Source: Streptococcus toyakuensis
Lineage (GTDB): Bacteria; Bacillota; Bacilli; Lactobacillales; Streptococcaceae
Reading direction: 5' to 3'
DNA: 64,000 bases
Assembly: GCF_024346585.1 (NCBI RefSeq)
Contig: NZ_AP024523.1
Coordinates: 319,001 to 383,000, forward strand
Shown here piece by piece: positions 17,900-27,718 of the stretch (within the stretch, counting starts at the first letter, position 1; every line of letters starts with the position of its first letter). A program made the translations under genes and the position numbers. The notes beneath the pieces were generated by a model. The model was not told where the DNA came from and searched no databases. It saw only the letters and a list, made by a program, of their open reading frames with translations.

Positions 17900-19531
17900 T
17901 TAGATTTGTTCAGCGATGACCTTTTCAGCTAGATTCATAGCGTGATCAGACACACGAGTGTAGTGGGAAATGATGTCGATAAAGTTGACCCCAGCTTGTG
18001 TTGAACACTCGCCCTTGTTGAGGCGCTTGATGTGGGTCTTTCTGAGAACACGTTCCATATTGTTGATTTCTTTATGGCGGTCAATCAGACTTTGAGCTTT
18101 TTCAATATCATTGTTTTCTACACTATCAAGGGCATCCTTGATAAAGCCAGTAGTTTTTTGATAGATATCAGCCAATTCCTGCAAAGCAGCTTCAGAGAAC
18201 TCAACATTTTTACGTTGAAGGTAGTCAGTTAGATTGATTAGGGCTTCTGCGTGGTCCCCAATCCGTTCCAAATCACGGGATGAATCCAGGATGTTGGTGA
18301 GCACTTCGCTTTCTTTCTGGCTAAGGGCTTCACTTGAAAGAGTAATAAGGTAACGAGTCAATTTTTCATCAATGGTATTGATGGCTTCTTCTGTCTTGTG
18401 GCCTTTTTCAGCTACCTTTTCATTAAGGTCAATGATGTAGTTGTATGAAAGGTCAAAGGCTTTAGAAGCATAATTTCCCAAGTGAAGGAGTTCTTTTTTG
18501 GCATTTCCGAGAGCGATTGATGGAGCTTGTTTAATCAAATGCTCATCAAGATAAAGTGGCTCGTACTTGACAACTTCATCTTCACCAGGGATGAGCTTGG
18601 TTACAAAGTAGGCCAAGGCTCCGATGAATGGAAATTGGATAATAGTATTTGTGATATTAAAGGTTCCGTGGGCGAAGGCAATGGTCATTTCTGGAGCCAG
18701 ATTGAGTGTAGATTCAAACCATTGAATCAAGCCAGTGAAAGGTACAAGGAAGACAATACAGATAACCGTACCAATCACGTTAAAGGCGACATGGGCACCA
18801 GCAACACGTTTGGCAGCGATATTAGCTCCAAGAGAAGCAATAATAGCTGTAATGGTCGTTCCGATATTATCACCAAACAAGACTGGTAGGGCACCTTGTA
18901 GATCAATCAAACCACTTGCGTAAAGATTCTGTAGGATACCGATAGTTGCGGAAGAAGCTTGAATGAGTAGGGTTAGTCCAGTTCCGACAAAGACACCTAG
19001 AATAGGACTCTTACTTAGTTCAACCATATAGTCTCTAAAGACTTGCAGGTCTTTTAGAGGTTCCATTGCACCGCTCATAAGATTGAGAGCGAAGAAGATA
19101 CCACCTACACCAAAAATGATACGTCCGATGTTATTGATAGAGCGATTCTTGGTGAAGAAGAGACAAAACGCTCCGATGAAAAGCATTGGTAAGGCGTAAT
19201 CTCCTAGCTTAAAACCGATGATAAAGGATGTAACGGTAGTTCCAATATTGGCACCCATGACAATACCGATAGCTTGACGCAAGGTCAAAAGTCCTGCGCT
19301 GACTAGCCCCACTGTAATGACTGTGACACCAGAACTTGACTGAATTAGCGCCGTCATACCGATACCAACTAGCACACCGAAGAACGGATTGCTGGTATAC
19401 TTGTCAATGTAAAAACGAAGGCGATCTCCAGCAGCTTGTTGCAAACCGTCTCCCATGGTCTTGATACTATATAAGAATAGTCCCAGCCCACCTAAAAAGT
19501 GAAATAAAATTTCCTGCCAATTAATGGACAT
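17900..19531 (-). CDS. Na/Pi cotransporter family protein with C-terminal PhoU-like domain
   Basis: 543-residue membrane protein of the PNaS/NptA (YjbB) family, predicted to move phosphate with sodium. Two inverted repeats carry the signature QSSSGVTV and QASSATIGI motifs around residues 65 and 190. After about residue 340 it becomes a soluble helical domain with PhoU-like heptads (DRHKEINNMERVLRKTH, TRVSDHAMNLAEKV). The direction of transport is not shown by sequence; family members have been linked to both uptake and efflux. Confidence 0.87.
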   Translation of the reverse strand: MSINWQEILFHFLGGLGLFLYSIKTMGDGLQQAAGDRLRFYIDKYTSNPFFGVLVGIGMTALIQSSSGVTVITVGLVSAGLLTLRQAIGIVMGANIGTTVTSFIIGFKLGDYALPMLFIGAFCLFFTKNRSINNIGRIIFGVGGIFFALNLMSGAMEPLKDLQVFRDYMVELSKSPILGVFVGTGLTLLIQASSATIGILQNLYASGLIDLQGALPVLFGDNIGTTITAIIASLGANIAAKRVAGAHVAFNVIGTVICIVFLVPFTGLIQWFESTLNLAPEMTIAFAHGTFNITNTIIQFPFIGALAYFVTKLIPGEDEVVKYEPLYLDEHLIKQAPSIALGNAKKELLHLGNYASKAFDLSYNYIIDLNEKVAEKGHKTEEAINTIDEKLTRYLITLSSEALSQKESEVLTNILDSSRDLERIGDHAEALINLTDYLQRKNVEFSEAALQELADIYQKTTGFIKDALDSVENNDIEKAQSLIDRHKEINNMERVLRKTHIKRLNKGECSTQAGVNFIDIISHYTRVSDHAMNLAEKVIAEQI

Positions 19532-19838
19532 TTCTTTTTCCTCCGAAAAATAATAACGGAATTTCTCCTATTCTATTTTAAAGGATAAAAGTAAATCTAA
19601 CAAGTGTTTAGCTAAGATTTTAGAAAGAAAATTCGTTAGAATGGGCCTTAATTATATTAATTTTACCAATTTCTAGCCTAGATATAGGTATTTCCTTTTA
19701 TATATTGACATTTAAAAGAAATATTTTAAAATGAGGGAGGAATTATCTTGGTCCCTGTGATTGGGATAAAAATTTTATAAAGAAAGTTAAGCGCTTTCTT
19801 TTGTGCAACAAAATCAATCTTTTATTTAGGAGGAGAAA
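19532..19838 (+). promoter_or_regulatory. endoD upstream region: promoter and CcpA-type cre core
   Basis: This 307-base gap holds TTGACA (19705-19710) and TAAAAT (19727-19732), 16 bases apart. About 55 bases downstream, 19789-19798 reads AAGCGCTTTC, matching the cre core AARCGNWWWC. The cre core overlaps a short hairpin (AAAGAAAG/CTTTCTTT). The position downstream of the promoter would suit carbon-catabolite repression of a glycan-degrading enzyme. The flanking cre positions match poorly, so this is tentative. Confidence 0.5.
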
Positions 19839-22800
19839 ATGAAGAATTCATTTTTTGAAAGACGTTGTCGTTACAGTATTCGTAAGTTATCAGTAGGAGC
19901 CTGCTCACTGATGATTGGGGCTGTTTTATTTGCTGGTCCAGCCTTGGCAGAAGAAACTGCAGTTCCTGAAAATAAGGGAGCCAATACAGCGCTTGTTTCA
20001 GGAGAGAGTGAGCATCCAACTAATGAAGCTGACAAGCAGCATGAAGGAGAACATGCTAGAGAAAATAAGTTAGAAAAGGAAGAAGGAGTAGCGACAGTAT
20101 CTGAAACTGCTTCGCCAGCAAGCAATGAAGCTGCGACTACTGAAACCACAGAAGCAGCTAGCGCAGCTAAACCAGAGGAAAAACCAAGTGAGGTGGCTGC
20201 AGAAACATCATCTGTAGAAGCAAAACCTAAGTCTGACAAGGAAATAGAAGCAAAGCCTGAAGCAACTAGCCAAGGAGATGAGTCTAAGCCAGCAGCAGAA
20301 GCTAATAAGATTGAAAAAGAAGTCCAGCCAGATGTCCCTAAAAATACAGAAAAAACATTAAAACCAAAGGAAATCAAATTTAATTCTTGGGAAGAATTGT
20401 TGAAATGGGAACCCGGTGCTCGTGAAGATGATGCCATCAACCGCGGCTCTGTTGCCCTCGCTCCACGTCGGACAGGTCATTTGGTCAATGAAAAAGCTAG
20501 CAAGGAAGCAAAAGTTCAAGCTCTATCCAACACCAATTCTAAAGCAAAAGACCATGCTTCTGTTGGTGGAGAAGAGTTCAAGGCCTATGCTTTTGACTAT
20601 TGGCAATATCTAGATTCAATGGTCTTCTGGGAAGGTCTCGTACCAACGCCTGACGTTATTGATGCAGGTCACCGTAACGGGGTTCCTGTATACGGTACAC
20701 TCTTCTTCAACTGGTCTAATAGTATTGCAGATCAAGAAAAATTCGCTGAAGCTTTGAAGCAAGACCCAGATGGTAGCTTCCCAATTGCCCGTAAATTGGT
20801 GGATATGGCCAAGTATTATGGCTATGATGGCTATTTCATTAACCAAGAAACAACTGGGGACTTGGTTGAACCTCTTGGAGAAAAGATGCGCCAGTTTATG
20901 CTCTATACCAAGGAATATGCTGCTAAGGTAAACCATCCAATCAAGTATTCTTGGTACGATGCCATGACTTATAACTATGGACGTTACCACCAAGATGGTT
21001 TGGGAGAATACAACTACCAATTCATGCAACCTGAAGGAGATAAGGTTCCAGCAGATAACTTCTTTGCTAACTTTAACTGGGATAAGGCTAAGAATGATTA
21101 CACTATTGCAACTGCCAACTGGATTGGTCGTAATCCTTATGATGTATTTGCAGGATTGGAATTGCAACAGGGTGGTTCCTACAAGACCAAGGTCAAATGG
21201 AATGACATTTTAGATGAAAATGGGAAATTGCGCCTTTCTCTTGGTTTATTCGCCCCAGATACCATTACAAGTTTAGGAAAAACTGGTGAAGATTATCATA
21301 AGAATGAAGATATCTTCTTTACAGGTTACCAAGGTGATCCTACTGGCCAAAAACCAGGTGATAAAGATTGGTATGGGATTGCTAACCTAGTTGCGGACCG
21401 CACGCCAGCAGTAGGTCATACCTTTACTACTTCCTTTAACACAGGTCATGGTAGAAAATGGTTCGTGGATGGTAAGGTTTCTAAGGATTCTGAGTGGAAT
21501 TACCGTTCAGTTTCAGGTGTTCTTCCGACATGGCGCTGGTGGCAAAAATCAACTGGTGATAAGTTGAAAGCAAGCTATGATTTTGAAGATGCCTATAATG
21601 GTGGAACTTCTCTTAAATTTGCAGGGGATCTTTCAGGTGCGACCAAGCAAGATGTTAATTTGTACTCTACTCGCTTGAAGGTGACAGATACAACCAAATT
21701 GCATGTTGCCCACAAAGGAGGCAAAGGGACCAAGGTTTATGTAGAATTTGCAACCAAGAAAGATTATACCTACGGTGATGAAGCTGCCCGTAAAGAATTG
21801 ACAGTTTCAGATAACTGGACTACAGATGATTTTGATTTGAGTGCCTTGGCAGGTAAAACAATCTACGGTATTAAACTCTATTTTGAAAATGACAAAGACT
21901 TAAAAGGCTATCAATTCAACCTAGGTCAATTGACCATCAGCAATAATCAAGATGCTCCTCAGGCACCAACCACAGTAGCTGTAGCCAAACAAGTTCTTAA
22001 AAATGCCCAAGAAGCAGAAGCAGTGGTGCAATTTAAAGGCAACAAGGATGCAGATTTCTATGAAGTTTACGAAAAAGATGGAGACAGCTGGAAATTACTA
22101 ACTGGCTCATCTTCTACAACTATTTATCTACCAAAAGTTAGCCGCTCAGCAAGTGCTCAAGGTACAACTCAAGAACTGAAAGTTGTAGCAGTCGGTAAAA
22201 ATGGAGTTCGTTCAGAAGCTGCAACCACAACCTTTGATTGGGGCATGACTGTAAAAGATACCAGCCTACCAAAACCACTAGCTGAAAATATCGTTCCAGG
22301 TGCAACAGTTATTGATAGTACTTTCCCTAAGACTGAAGGTGGCGAAGGTATCGAAGGCATGTTGAACGGTACCATTACCAGTCTTTCAGACAAGTGGTCT
22401 TCTGGACAGTTAAGTGGCAGTGTGGATATTCGTTTGACCCAGCCACGTACAGTTGTTAGATGGGTGATGGATCATGCTGGAGCTGGTGGAGAATCTGTAA
22501 ACGATGGTTTGATGAACACCAAAGACTTTGACCTCTATTATAAAGATGCGGATGGTCAATGGAAGTTGGCTAAGGAAGTCCGTGGCAATAAAGCGCATGT
22601 TACAGATATTACTCTTGATAAACCAATCACAGCTCAAGATTGGCGCTTGAATGTTGTCACTTCTGACAATGGAACTCCATGGAAGGCTATTCGTATCTAT
22701 AACTGGAAAATGTATGAAAAGCTTGATACTGAAAGTGTCAATATTCCGATGGCAAAGGCTGCAGCCCGTTCTCTAGGCAATAACAAGGTACAAGTTGGCT

Positions 22801-25112
22801 TTGCGGATGTACCAGCTGGAGCAACCATTACAGTTTATGACAATCCAAATTCTCAAACTCCGCTTGCAACCTTGAAGAGCGAAGTTGGAGGAGACTTAGC
22901 AAGTTCACCATTAGATTTGACAAATCAATCTGGTCTTCTGTACTATCGTACCCAGTTGCCAGGCAAGGAAATTAGTAATGTCCTAGCAGTTTCTGTTCCA
23001 AAAGATGACAGAAGAATCAAGTCAGTCAGCCTAGAAACAGGACCTAAGAAAACAAGCTATGCCGAAGGGGAGGATTTAGACCTTAGAGGTGGTGTTCTTC
23101 GAGTTCAGTATGAAGGTGGAGCTGAGGACGAACTTATTCGCCTAACTCACGCGGGTGTATCAGTATCAGGTTTTGATACGCATCATAAGGGAGAACAAAA
23201 TCTTACTTTACAATATTTGGGGCAACCGGTACATGCTAATTTATCAGTGACTGTTACTAGTCAAGATGAAGCAAGTCCGAAAACTATTTTGGGAATTGAA
23301 GTAAGTCAGGAACCGAAAAAAGATTACCTAGTTGGTGATAGCTTAGACTTGTCTGAAGGACGCTTTGCAGTGGCTTATAGCAATGACACCATGGAAGAAC
23401 ATTCCTTTACTGATGAGGGAGTTGAAATTACTGGTTACCATGCTCAAAAGACTGGTCGTCAAACCTTGACGCTTCGTTACCAAGGTCATAAAGTCAACTT
23501 TGATGTTTTGGTATCTCCAAAAGCAGCATTGAACGATGAGTACCTTAAACAGAAATTAGCAGAAGTTGAAGCAGCTAAGAACAAGGTGGTCTATAACTTT
23601 GCTTCACCAGAAGTAAAAGAAGCATTCTTGAAAGCAATTGAAGCGGCTGAACAAGTGTTGAAAGACCATGAAACTAGCACCCAAGATCAGGTTAATGACC
23701 GACTTAATAAATTGACAGAAGCTCATAAAGCCTTGAATGGTCAAGAGAAATTTACGGAAGAAAAGACCGAACTCGATCGCTTAACAGGTGAGGCTCAAGA
23801 ACTCTTGGCTGCTAAACCAAACCATCCTTCAGGTTCTGCCCTAGCTCCGCTTCTTGAGAAAAACAAGGCCTTGGTTGAAAAAGTAGATTTGAGTCCAGAA
23901 GAGCTTGCAACAGCGAAACAGAGTCTAAAAGATCTGGTTGCTTTATTGAAAGAAGACAAGCCAGCAGTCTTTTCTGATAGTAAAACAGGTGTTGAAGTAC
24001 ACTTCTCAAATAAAGAAAAGACTACCATCAAGGGCTTGAAAGTAGAGCGTGTTCAAGCAAGTGCTGAAGAGAAGAAATACTTTGCAGGAGAAGATGCCCA
24101 TGTCTTTGAAATAGAAGGTTTGGATGAAAAAGGTCAAGACGTTGATCTCTCTTACGCTTCTATTGTGAAAATCCCAATTGAAAAAGATAAGAAAGTGAAG
24201 AAAGTATTCTTCTTACCTGAAGGCAAAGAAGCAGTAGAATTGGCTTTTGAACAAACGGATAGTCATGTCATCTTTACAGCACCACACTTCACTCATTATG
24301 CCTTTGTTTATGAGTCTGCTGAAAAACCACAACCTGCTAAACCAGTAGAAAAGGTTATTTCAAGCAAGGAACCAGCTGAAGGTGTCAAGAATTTGGTTGT
24401 AGATACTCCGAAATTGGAAATTGAAGAGACAAGTCTTGCTTTCGAACACCAAGAACGAACAAATCCAAATCTCCCAGTCGGTCAACGTCAACTTGTCCAA
24501 GTGGGAGTTGAGGGACAAATTCGCCGCTTGATTGAAGTAGATATCCAAGGCAATCGTACGCTTCGCGCTACAGAAGTTTTGAAAGAAGCAAGTCCTGAAA
24601 TCGTAGAAGTAGGTACTGGTCTCATTCCTGCCAATCCAGCACCACAAAACACAGAACTTCCAAAACCTACTAATCAACCGGCTTCTGATCAACAAAAGGT
24701 TCCTAAATTGGAAGTTCAAGAGGAAAAGGTTGCCTTTGATCGTCAAGAGCATGAAAATGCTGAGATGCTAGTTGGGGAACAACGAGTCATCATACAGGGA
24801 CGAGATGGTCTATTAAGACATGTCTTTGAAGTTGATGAAAACGGTCAGCGTCGTCTTCGTTCAACAGAAGTCATCCAAGAGGCAATTCCAGAAATTGTTG
24901 AAATTGGAACAAAAGTAAAAACTGAACCAGCAGTAGCGCCTACACAAGAAAAACCAGTCCAAAATACAGCAGTTCAATCAGAAGAAGCAAGCAAACAATT
25001 GCCAAATACAGGAACAGTTGATGCCAATGAAGCTCTAATAGCAGGCTTGGCCAGCCTTGGTCTTGCTAGTTTAGCTTTGACATTGAAACAGAAAAAAGAA
25101 GATGAAGACTAA
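19839..25112 (+). CDS. endoD: Wall-anchored endo-beta-N-acetylglucosaminidase EndoD (GH85)
   Basis: 1757-residue surface enzyme that cuts the chitobiose core of N-linked glycans, working with neuraminidase, galactosidase and hexosaminidase on host glycoproteins. Layout: a YSIRK-type signal peptide (YSIRKLSVGACSLMIGAVLF) and a long Glu/Ala/Lys spacer to about residue 180. The GH85 catalytic domain follows with FINQETTGD (Asn335 and Glu337 as the catalytic pair) and the beta-sandwich domains of the GH85 tail. Next come two Ig-like (Big_3-type) repeats near 1060-1225, a FIVAR-like helical repeat near 1235-1300, and two G5-type repeats near 1530-1690 ending VEVGTG and VEIGTK. An LPNTG sortase signal lies at 1721-1725, with a membrane helix and charged tail. 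Confidence 0.95.
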   Translation: MKNSFFERRCRYSIRKLSVGACSLMIGAVLFAGPALAEETAVPENKGANTALVSGESEHPTNEADKQHEGEHARENKLEKEEGVATVSETASPASNEAATTETTEAASAAKPEEKPSEVAAETSSVEAKPKSDKEIEAKPEATSQGDESKPAAEANKIEKEVQPDVPKNTEKTLKPKEIKFNSWEELLKWEPGAREDDAINRGSVALAPRRTGHLVNEKASKEAKVQALSNTNSKAKDHASVGGEEFKAYAFDYWQYLDSMVFWEGLVPTPDVIDAGHRNGVPVYGTLFFNWSNSIADQEKFAEALKQDPDGSFPIARKLVDMAKYYGYDGYFINQETTGDLVEPLGEKMRQFMLYTKEYAAKVNHPIKYSWYDAMTYNYGRYHQDGLGEYNYQFMQPEGDKVPADNFFANFNWDKAKNDYTIATANWIGRNPYDVFAGLELQQGGSYKTKVKWNDILDENGKLRLSLGLFAPDTITSLGKTGEDYHKNEDIFFTGYQGDPTGQKPGDKDWYGIANLVADRTPAVGHTFTTSFNTGHGRKWFVDGKVSKDSEWNYRSVSGVLPTWRWWQKSTGDKLKASYDFEDAYNGGTSLKFAGDLSGATKQDVNLYSTRLKVTDTTKLHVAHKGGKGTKVYVEFATKKDYTYGDEAARKELTVSDNWTTDDFDLSALAGKTIYGIKLYFENDKDLKGYQFNLGQLTISNNQDAPQAPTTVAVAKQVLKNAQEAEAVVQFKGNKDADFYEVYEKDGDSWKLLTGSSSTTIYLPKVSRSASAQGTTQELKVVAVGKNGVRSEAATTTFDWGMTVKDTSLPKPLAENIVPGATVIDSTFPKTEGGEGIEGMLNGTITSLSDKWSSGQLSGSVDIRLTQPRTVVRWVMDHAGAGGESVNDGLMNTKDFDLYYKDADGQWKLAKEVRGNKAHVTDITLDKPITAQDWRLNVVTSDNGTPWKAIRIYNWKMYEKLDTESVNIPMAKAAARSLGNNKVQVGFADVPAGATITVYDNPNSQTPLATLKSEVGGDLASSPLDLTNQSGLLYYRTQLPGKEISNVLAVSVPKDDRRIKSVSLETGPKKTSYAEGEDLDLRGGVLRVQYEGGAEDELIRLTHAGVSVSGFDTHHKGEQNLTLQYLGQPVHANLSVTVTSQDEASPKTILGIEVSQEPKKDYLVGDSLDLSEGRFAVAYSNDTMEEHSFTDEGVEITGYHAQKTGRQTLTLRYQGHKVNFDVLVSPKAALNDEYLKQKLAEVEAAKNKVVYNFASPEVKEAFLKAIEAAEQVLKDHETSTQDQVNDRLNKLTEAHKALNGQEKFTEEKTELDRLTGEAQELLAAKPNHPSGSALAPLLEKNKALVEKVDLSPEELATAKQSLKDLVALLKEDKPAVFSDSKTGVEVHFSNKEKTTIKGLKVERVQASAEEKKYFAGEDAHVFEIEGLDEKGQDVDLSYASIVKIPIEKDKKVKKVFFLPEGKEAVELAFEQTDSHVIFTAPHFTHYAFVYESAEKPQPAKPVEKVISSKEPAEGVKNLVVDTPKLEIEETSLAFEHQERTNPNLPVGQRQLVQVGVEGQIRRLIEVDIQGNRTLRATEVLKEASPEIVEVGTGLIPANPAPQNTELPKPTNQPASDQQKVPKLEVQEEKVAFDRQEHENAEMLVGEQRVIIQGRDGLLRHVFEVDENGQRRLRSTEVIQEAIPEIVEIGTKVKTEPAVAPTQEKPVQNTAVQSEEASKQLPNTGTVDANEALIAGLASLGLASLALTLKQKKEDED

Positions 25113-25156
25113 ATATCGAAAAATCTTGTGAAATCTTTCCTTATATTTCCAAAGTG

Positions 25157-25165
25157 TGATATAAT
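25157..25165 (+). promoter_or_regulatory. Extended -10 promoter of pgk
   Basis: TGaTATAAT, 36 bases before the pgk ATG, in an AT-rich leader. The pgk start itself has an AAAGGGG ribosome site. Confidence 0.65.
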
Positions 25166-25201
25166 AGTTTCGAATAAAATAAATAAAGGGGTTTTTGTAA
25201 C

Positions 25202-26398
25202 ATGGCAAAACTTACTGTTAAAGACGTTGACTTGAAAGGTAAAAAAGTCCTCGTTCGTGTTGACTTCAACGTACCATTGAAAGATGGCGTAATCACTAAC
25301 GACAACCGTATCACAGCAGCTCTTCCAACTATTAAGTACATCATCGAACAAGGTGGACGTGCAATTCTTTTCTCTCACCTTGGACGTGTGAAAGAAGAAG
25401 CTGATAAAGCTGGTAAATCACTTGCTCCTGTAGCAGCAGACTTGGCAGCAAAACTTGGTCAAGATGTTGTTTTCCCAGGTGTCACTCGTGGTGCTGAATT
25501 GGAAGCAGCTATCAACGCTCTTGAAGATGGACAAGTTCTTTTGGTTGAAAACACTCGTTACGAAGATGTTGACGGCAAAAAAGAATCTAAAAACGATCCT
25601 GAACTTGGTAAATACTGGGCATCACTTGGAGATGGTATCTTCGTAAACGATGCATTCGGTACAGCTCACCGTGCACACGCATCTAACGTTGGTATCTCAG
25701 CAAACGTTGAAAAAGCAGTTGCTGGTTTCCTTCTTGAAAACGAAATTGCCTACATCCAAGAAGCAGTTGAAACTCCAGAACGTCCATTTGTGGCTATCCT
25801 TGGTGGTTCAAAAGTTTCAGACAAGATCGGTGTTATCGAAAACTTGCTTGAAAAAGCTGATAAAGTCCTTATCGGTGGTGGTATGACTTACACATTCTAC
25901 AAAGCACAAGGTATCGAAATCGGTAACTCACTTGTAGAAGAAGACAAATTGGATGTTGCGAAAGCTCTTCTTGAAAAAGCAAACGGTAAATTGATCTTGC
26001 CAGTTGACTCAAAAGAAGCTAACGCATTTGCTGGTTACACTGAAGTGCGTGACACTGAAGGTGAAGCAGTTTCTGAAGGTTTCCTTGGTTTGGATATCGG
26101 TCCTAAATCTATCGCTAAATTTGACGAAGCTTTGACTGGTGCCAAAACAGTTGTATGGAACGGACCTATGGGTGTATTTGAAAACCCAGACTTCCAAGCT
26201 GGTACAATTGGTGTGATGGACGCTATCGTGAAACAACCAGGAGTTAAATCAATCATTGGTGGTGGTGACTCAGCTGCTGCAGCGATCAACCTTGGACGTG
26301 CAGATAAATTCTCATGGATTAGTACGGGCGGAGGTGCTTCAATGGAACTTCTCGAAGGTAAAGTATTGCCAGGTTTGGCTGCACTTACAGAAAAATAA
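25202..26398 (+). CDS. pgk: Phosphoglycerate kinase
   Basis: 398-residue glycolytic enzyme transferring phosphate from 1,3-bisphosphoglycerate to ADP. Landmarks are [21 protein letters not shown], and near the C terminus GGGDSAAAA and [16 protein letters not shown]. Codon use is strongly biased (GGT, CTT, GAA, AAA), as expected of a highly expressed gene. A second, synonymous-diverged copy of its last 24 codons lies downstream at 26515-26586. Confidence 0.97.
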   Translation: MAKLTVKDVDLKGKKVLVRVDFNVPLKDGVITNDNRITAALPTIKYIIEQGGRAILFSHLGRVKEEADKAGKSLAPVAADLAAKLGQDVVFPGVTRGAELEAAINALEDGQVLLVENTRYEDVDGKKESKNDPELGKYWASLGDGIFVNDAFGTAHRAHASNVGISANVEKAVAGFLLENEIAYIQEAVETPERPFVAILGGSKVSDKIGVIENLLEKADKVLIGGGMTYTFYKAQGIEIGNSLVEEDKLDVAKALLEKANGKLILPVDSKEANAFAGYTEVRDTEGEAVSEGFLGLDIGPKSIAKFDEALTGAKTVVWNGPMGVFENPDFQAGTIGVMDAIVKQPGVKSIIGGGDSAAAAINLGRADKFSWISTGGGASMELLEGKVLPGLAALTEK

Positions 26399-26414
26399 TT
26401 TCAGCCCGTTAGTC

Positions 26415-26491
26415 TCTACAAAATCCTGATTTTGTAGAAAAAGGAACAAAACTGAAACGTTAACAAAAAGGTGGCTATGTCACCTTTTTGT
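26415..26491 (+). terminator. Two successive hairpins after pgk
   Basis: The first (26415-26438) is the palindrome TCTACAAAATCC/TGATTTTGTAGA. The second (26463-26491) pairs ACAAAAAGGTG with CACCTTTTTGT around a 7-base loop and is a likely rho-independent terminator. They separate the intact pgk from the pgk remnant. Confidence 0.75.
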
Positions 26492-26514
26492 GTTAGTGTA
26501 GGTATTTGTGACGC

Positions 26515-26586
26515 GGTGGTGGAGCATCAATGGAACTTCTTGAAGGTAAAGTTCTTCCAGGACTTGCAGCCTTGACAGAAAAATAA
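26515..26586 (+). pseudogene. Remnant: 3' end of a second pgk copy
   Basis: These 72 bases translate to the same 23 residues that end the intact Pgk (from [11 protein letters not shown] to the terminal LTEK) plus the stop. They differ from it at 15 of 72 positions, all synonymous. Nothing of the gene remains upstream. This is best read as the 3' tail of a pgk allele from a diverged streptococcal lineage, left behind when the present pgk was brought in by recombination, or the reverse. Confidence 0.9.
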
Positions 26587-26599
26587 GATTTTATAAATA

Positions 26600-26642
26600 A
26601 ATCAAAGAAGAGAGGGGTGAAAGTTCCTCTTTTCTTTTGATT
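26600..26642. terminator. Terminator following the pgk remnant
   Basis: AATCAAAGAAGAGAGG pairs with CCTCTTTTCTTTTGATT around a loop, forming a long stem. It is probably the original terminator of the lost pgk copy. Confidence 0.75.
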
Positions 26643-26692
26643 AAAATAAAAACGCTTCCTCTCAACTATTGCTCATAAAATCAGCCAATTTA

Positions 26693-26701
26693 TGATAAAA
26701 T
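26693..26701 (+). promoter_or_regulatory. Extended -10 promoter
   Basis: TGaTAAAAT, 20 bases ahead of the ATG at 26722. Confidence 0.55.
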
Positions 26702-26721
26702 GGAAATAGAAAGTTGAGATT

Positions 26722-27249
26722 ATGAGTTATTTTAAAAAATATAAATTCGATAAATCCCAGTTCAAACTTGGTATGCGAACCTTTAAAACAGGTATTGCTG
26801 TTTTTCTAGTTCTCTTGATTTTTGGCTTTTTTGGCTGGAAAGGTCTTCAAATTGGTGCTTTGACAGCCGTTTTTAGCTTGAGGGAGAGTTTTGATAAGAG
26901 TGTCCATTTTGGGACTTCGCGTATTCTAGGAAATAGCATCGGTGGCCTCTATGCCTTGGTCTTCTTCTTATTAAATACCTTTTTCCACGAAGCCTTTTGG
27001 GTGACCTTGGTAGTTGTTCCAATCTGCACCATGTTAACCATTATGACAAATGTAGCCATGAATAATAAAGCAGGGGTTATTGGTGGGGTAGCAGCTATGT
27101 TAATCATTACCCTATCGATTCCGAGTGGTGAAACAATTTTGTACGTGTTTGCGCGCATATCAGAAACTTTCATGGGAGTTTTTGTCGCAATTCTCGTAAA
27201 TTACGATATTGATCGTATTCGTCTCTTTTTAGAGAAAAAAGAAAAATAA
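26722..27249 (+). CDS. Aromatic acid exporter-like (FUSC/ArAE-type) membrane protein
   Basis: 175-residue protein with about four membrane helices (GIAVFLVLLIFGFFGWKGL, LYALVFFLLNTFF, VIGGVAAMLIITLSIP and the segment before DIDRIRLFLEKKEK). The pattern, with LRESFDKSVHFGTSRILGNSIGG, is that of the N-terminal domain of aromatic-acid-exporter family proteins. It is short and lacks the cytoplasmic C-terminal domain of larger members. The substrate is unknown. In pneumococci a similar gene also lies between pgk and glnR. Confidence 0.75.
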   Translation: MSYFKKYKFDKSQFKLGMRTFKTGIAVFLVLLIFGFFGWKGLQIGALTAVFSLRESFDKSVHFGTSRILGNSIGGLYALVFFLLNTFFHEAFWVTLVVVPICTMLTIMTNVAMNNKAGVIGGVAAMLIITLSIPSGETILYVFARISETFMGVFVAILVNYDIDRIRLFLEKKEK

Positions 27250-27266
27250 TGTTACATTTTATAACA
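27250..27266. promoter_or_regulatory. GlnR operator upstream of glnRA
   Basis: TGTTACATTTTATAACA fits the GlnR consensus TGTNAN7TNACA exactly. It sits eight bases upstream of the -35, as in other autoregulated glnRA promoters. Confidence 0.88.
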
Positions 27267-27273
27267 TTATCAA

Positions 27274-27302
27274 TTGACGTTTGTCTTTTTTTAGACTATA
27301 AT
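27274..27302 (+). promoter_or_regulatory. glnRA promoter
   Basis: TTGACG (27274-27279) and TATAAT (27297-27302), 17 bases apart, with the GlnR box immediately upstream. Confidence 0.8.
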
Positions 27303-27325
27303 AGACAGAAAGAAGGAAATTGTAA

Positions 27326-27682
27326 ATGAAGGAAAAAGAATTTCGCCGAAATATGGCTGTTTTTCCTATCGGCAGTGTTATGAAGTTGACCGATCTATCG
27401 GCGCGTCAGATTCGTTATTATGAAGATCAAGAGTTGATTAAACCTGATCGAAACGAGGGGAACCGTCGCATGTATTCCTTGAATGACATGGATCGTCTGC
27501 TTGAAATCAAAGATTATATCTCTGAAGGTTATAATATCGCTGCCATTAAGAAAAAATATGCTGAACGTGAAGCGAAATCCAAGAAAGCGGTGAGTCAGAC
27601 TGAGGTGCGCCGTGCACTTCACAATGAACTCCTTCAACAGGGGCGCTTTGCTTCAGTACGGTCACCTTTTGGTCGCGGTTAG
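27326..27682 (+). CDS. glnR: Nitrogen regulator GlnR (MerR family)
   Basis: 118-residue repressor of glutamine and glutamate metabolism genes. The MerR-type winged helix is clear (LSARQIRYYEDQELIKPDRN, NRRMYSLND), with the short C-terminal tail through which feedback-inhibited glutamine synthetase stimulates binding. It represses its own operon with glnA, 36 bases downstream. Confidence 0.94.
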   Translation: MKEKEFRRNMAVFPIGSVMKLTDLSARQIRYYEDQELIKPDRNEGNRRMYSLNDMDRLLEIKDYISEGYNIAAIKKKYAEREAKSKKAVSQTEVRRALHNELLQQGRFASVRSPFGRG

Positions 27683-27718
27683 GCAACCGCAAGTAGTCAT
27701 ACATTAAGGAGAAAACTC

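Noticed and set aside
20616..21167. 183-codon reverse-strand frame within endoD
   Set aside because: It is a shadow of the GH85 domain; no start context and no recognisable protein.
26514..26586. A small independent protein-coding gene at the pgk remnant
   Set aside because: No start codon or ribosome site fits, and the peptide is identical to the Pgk C terminus.
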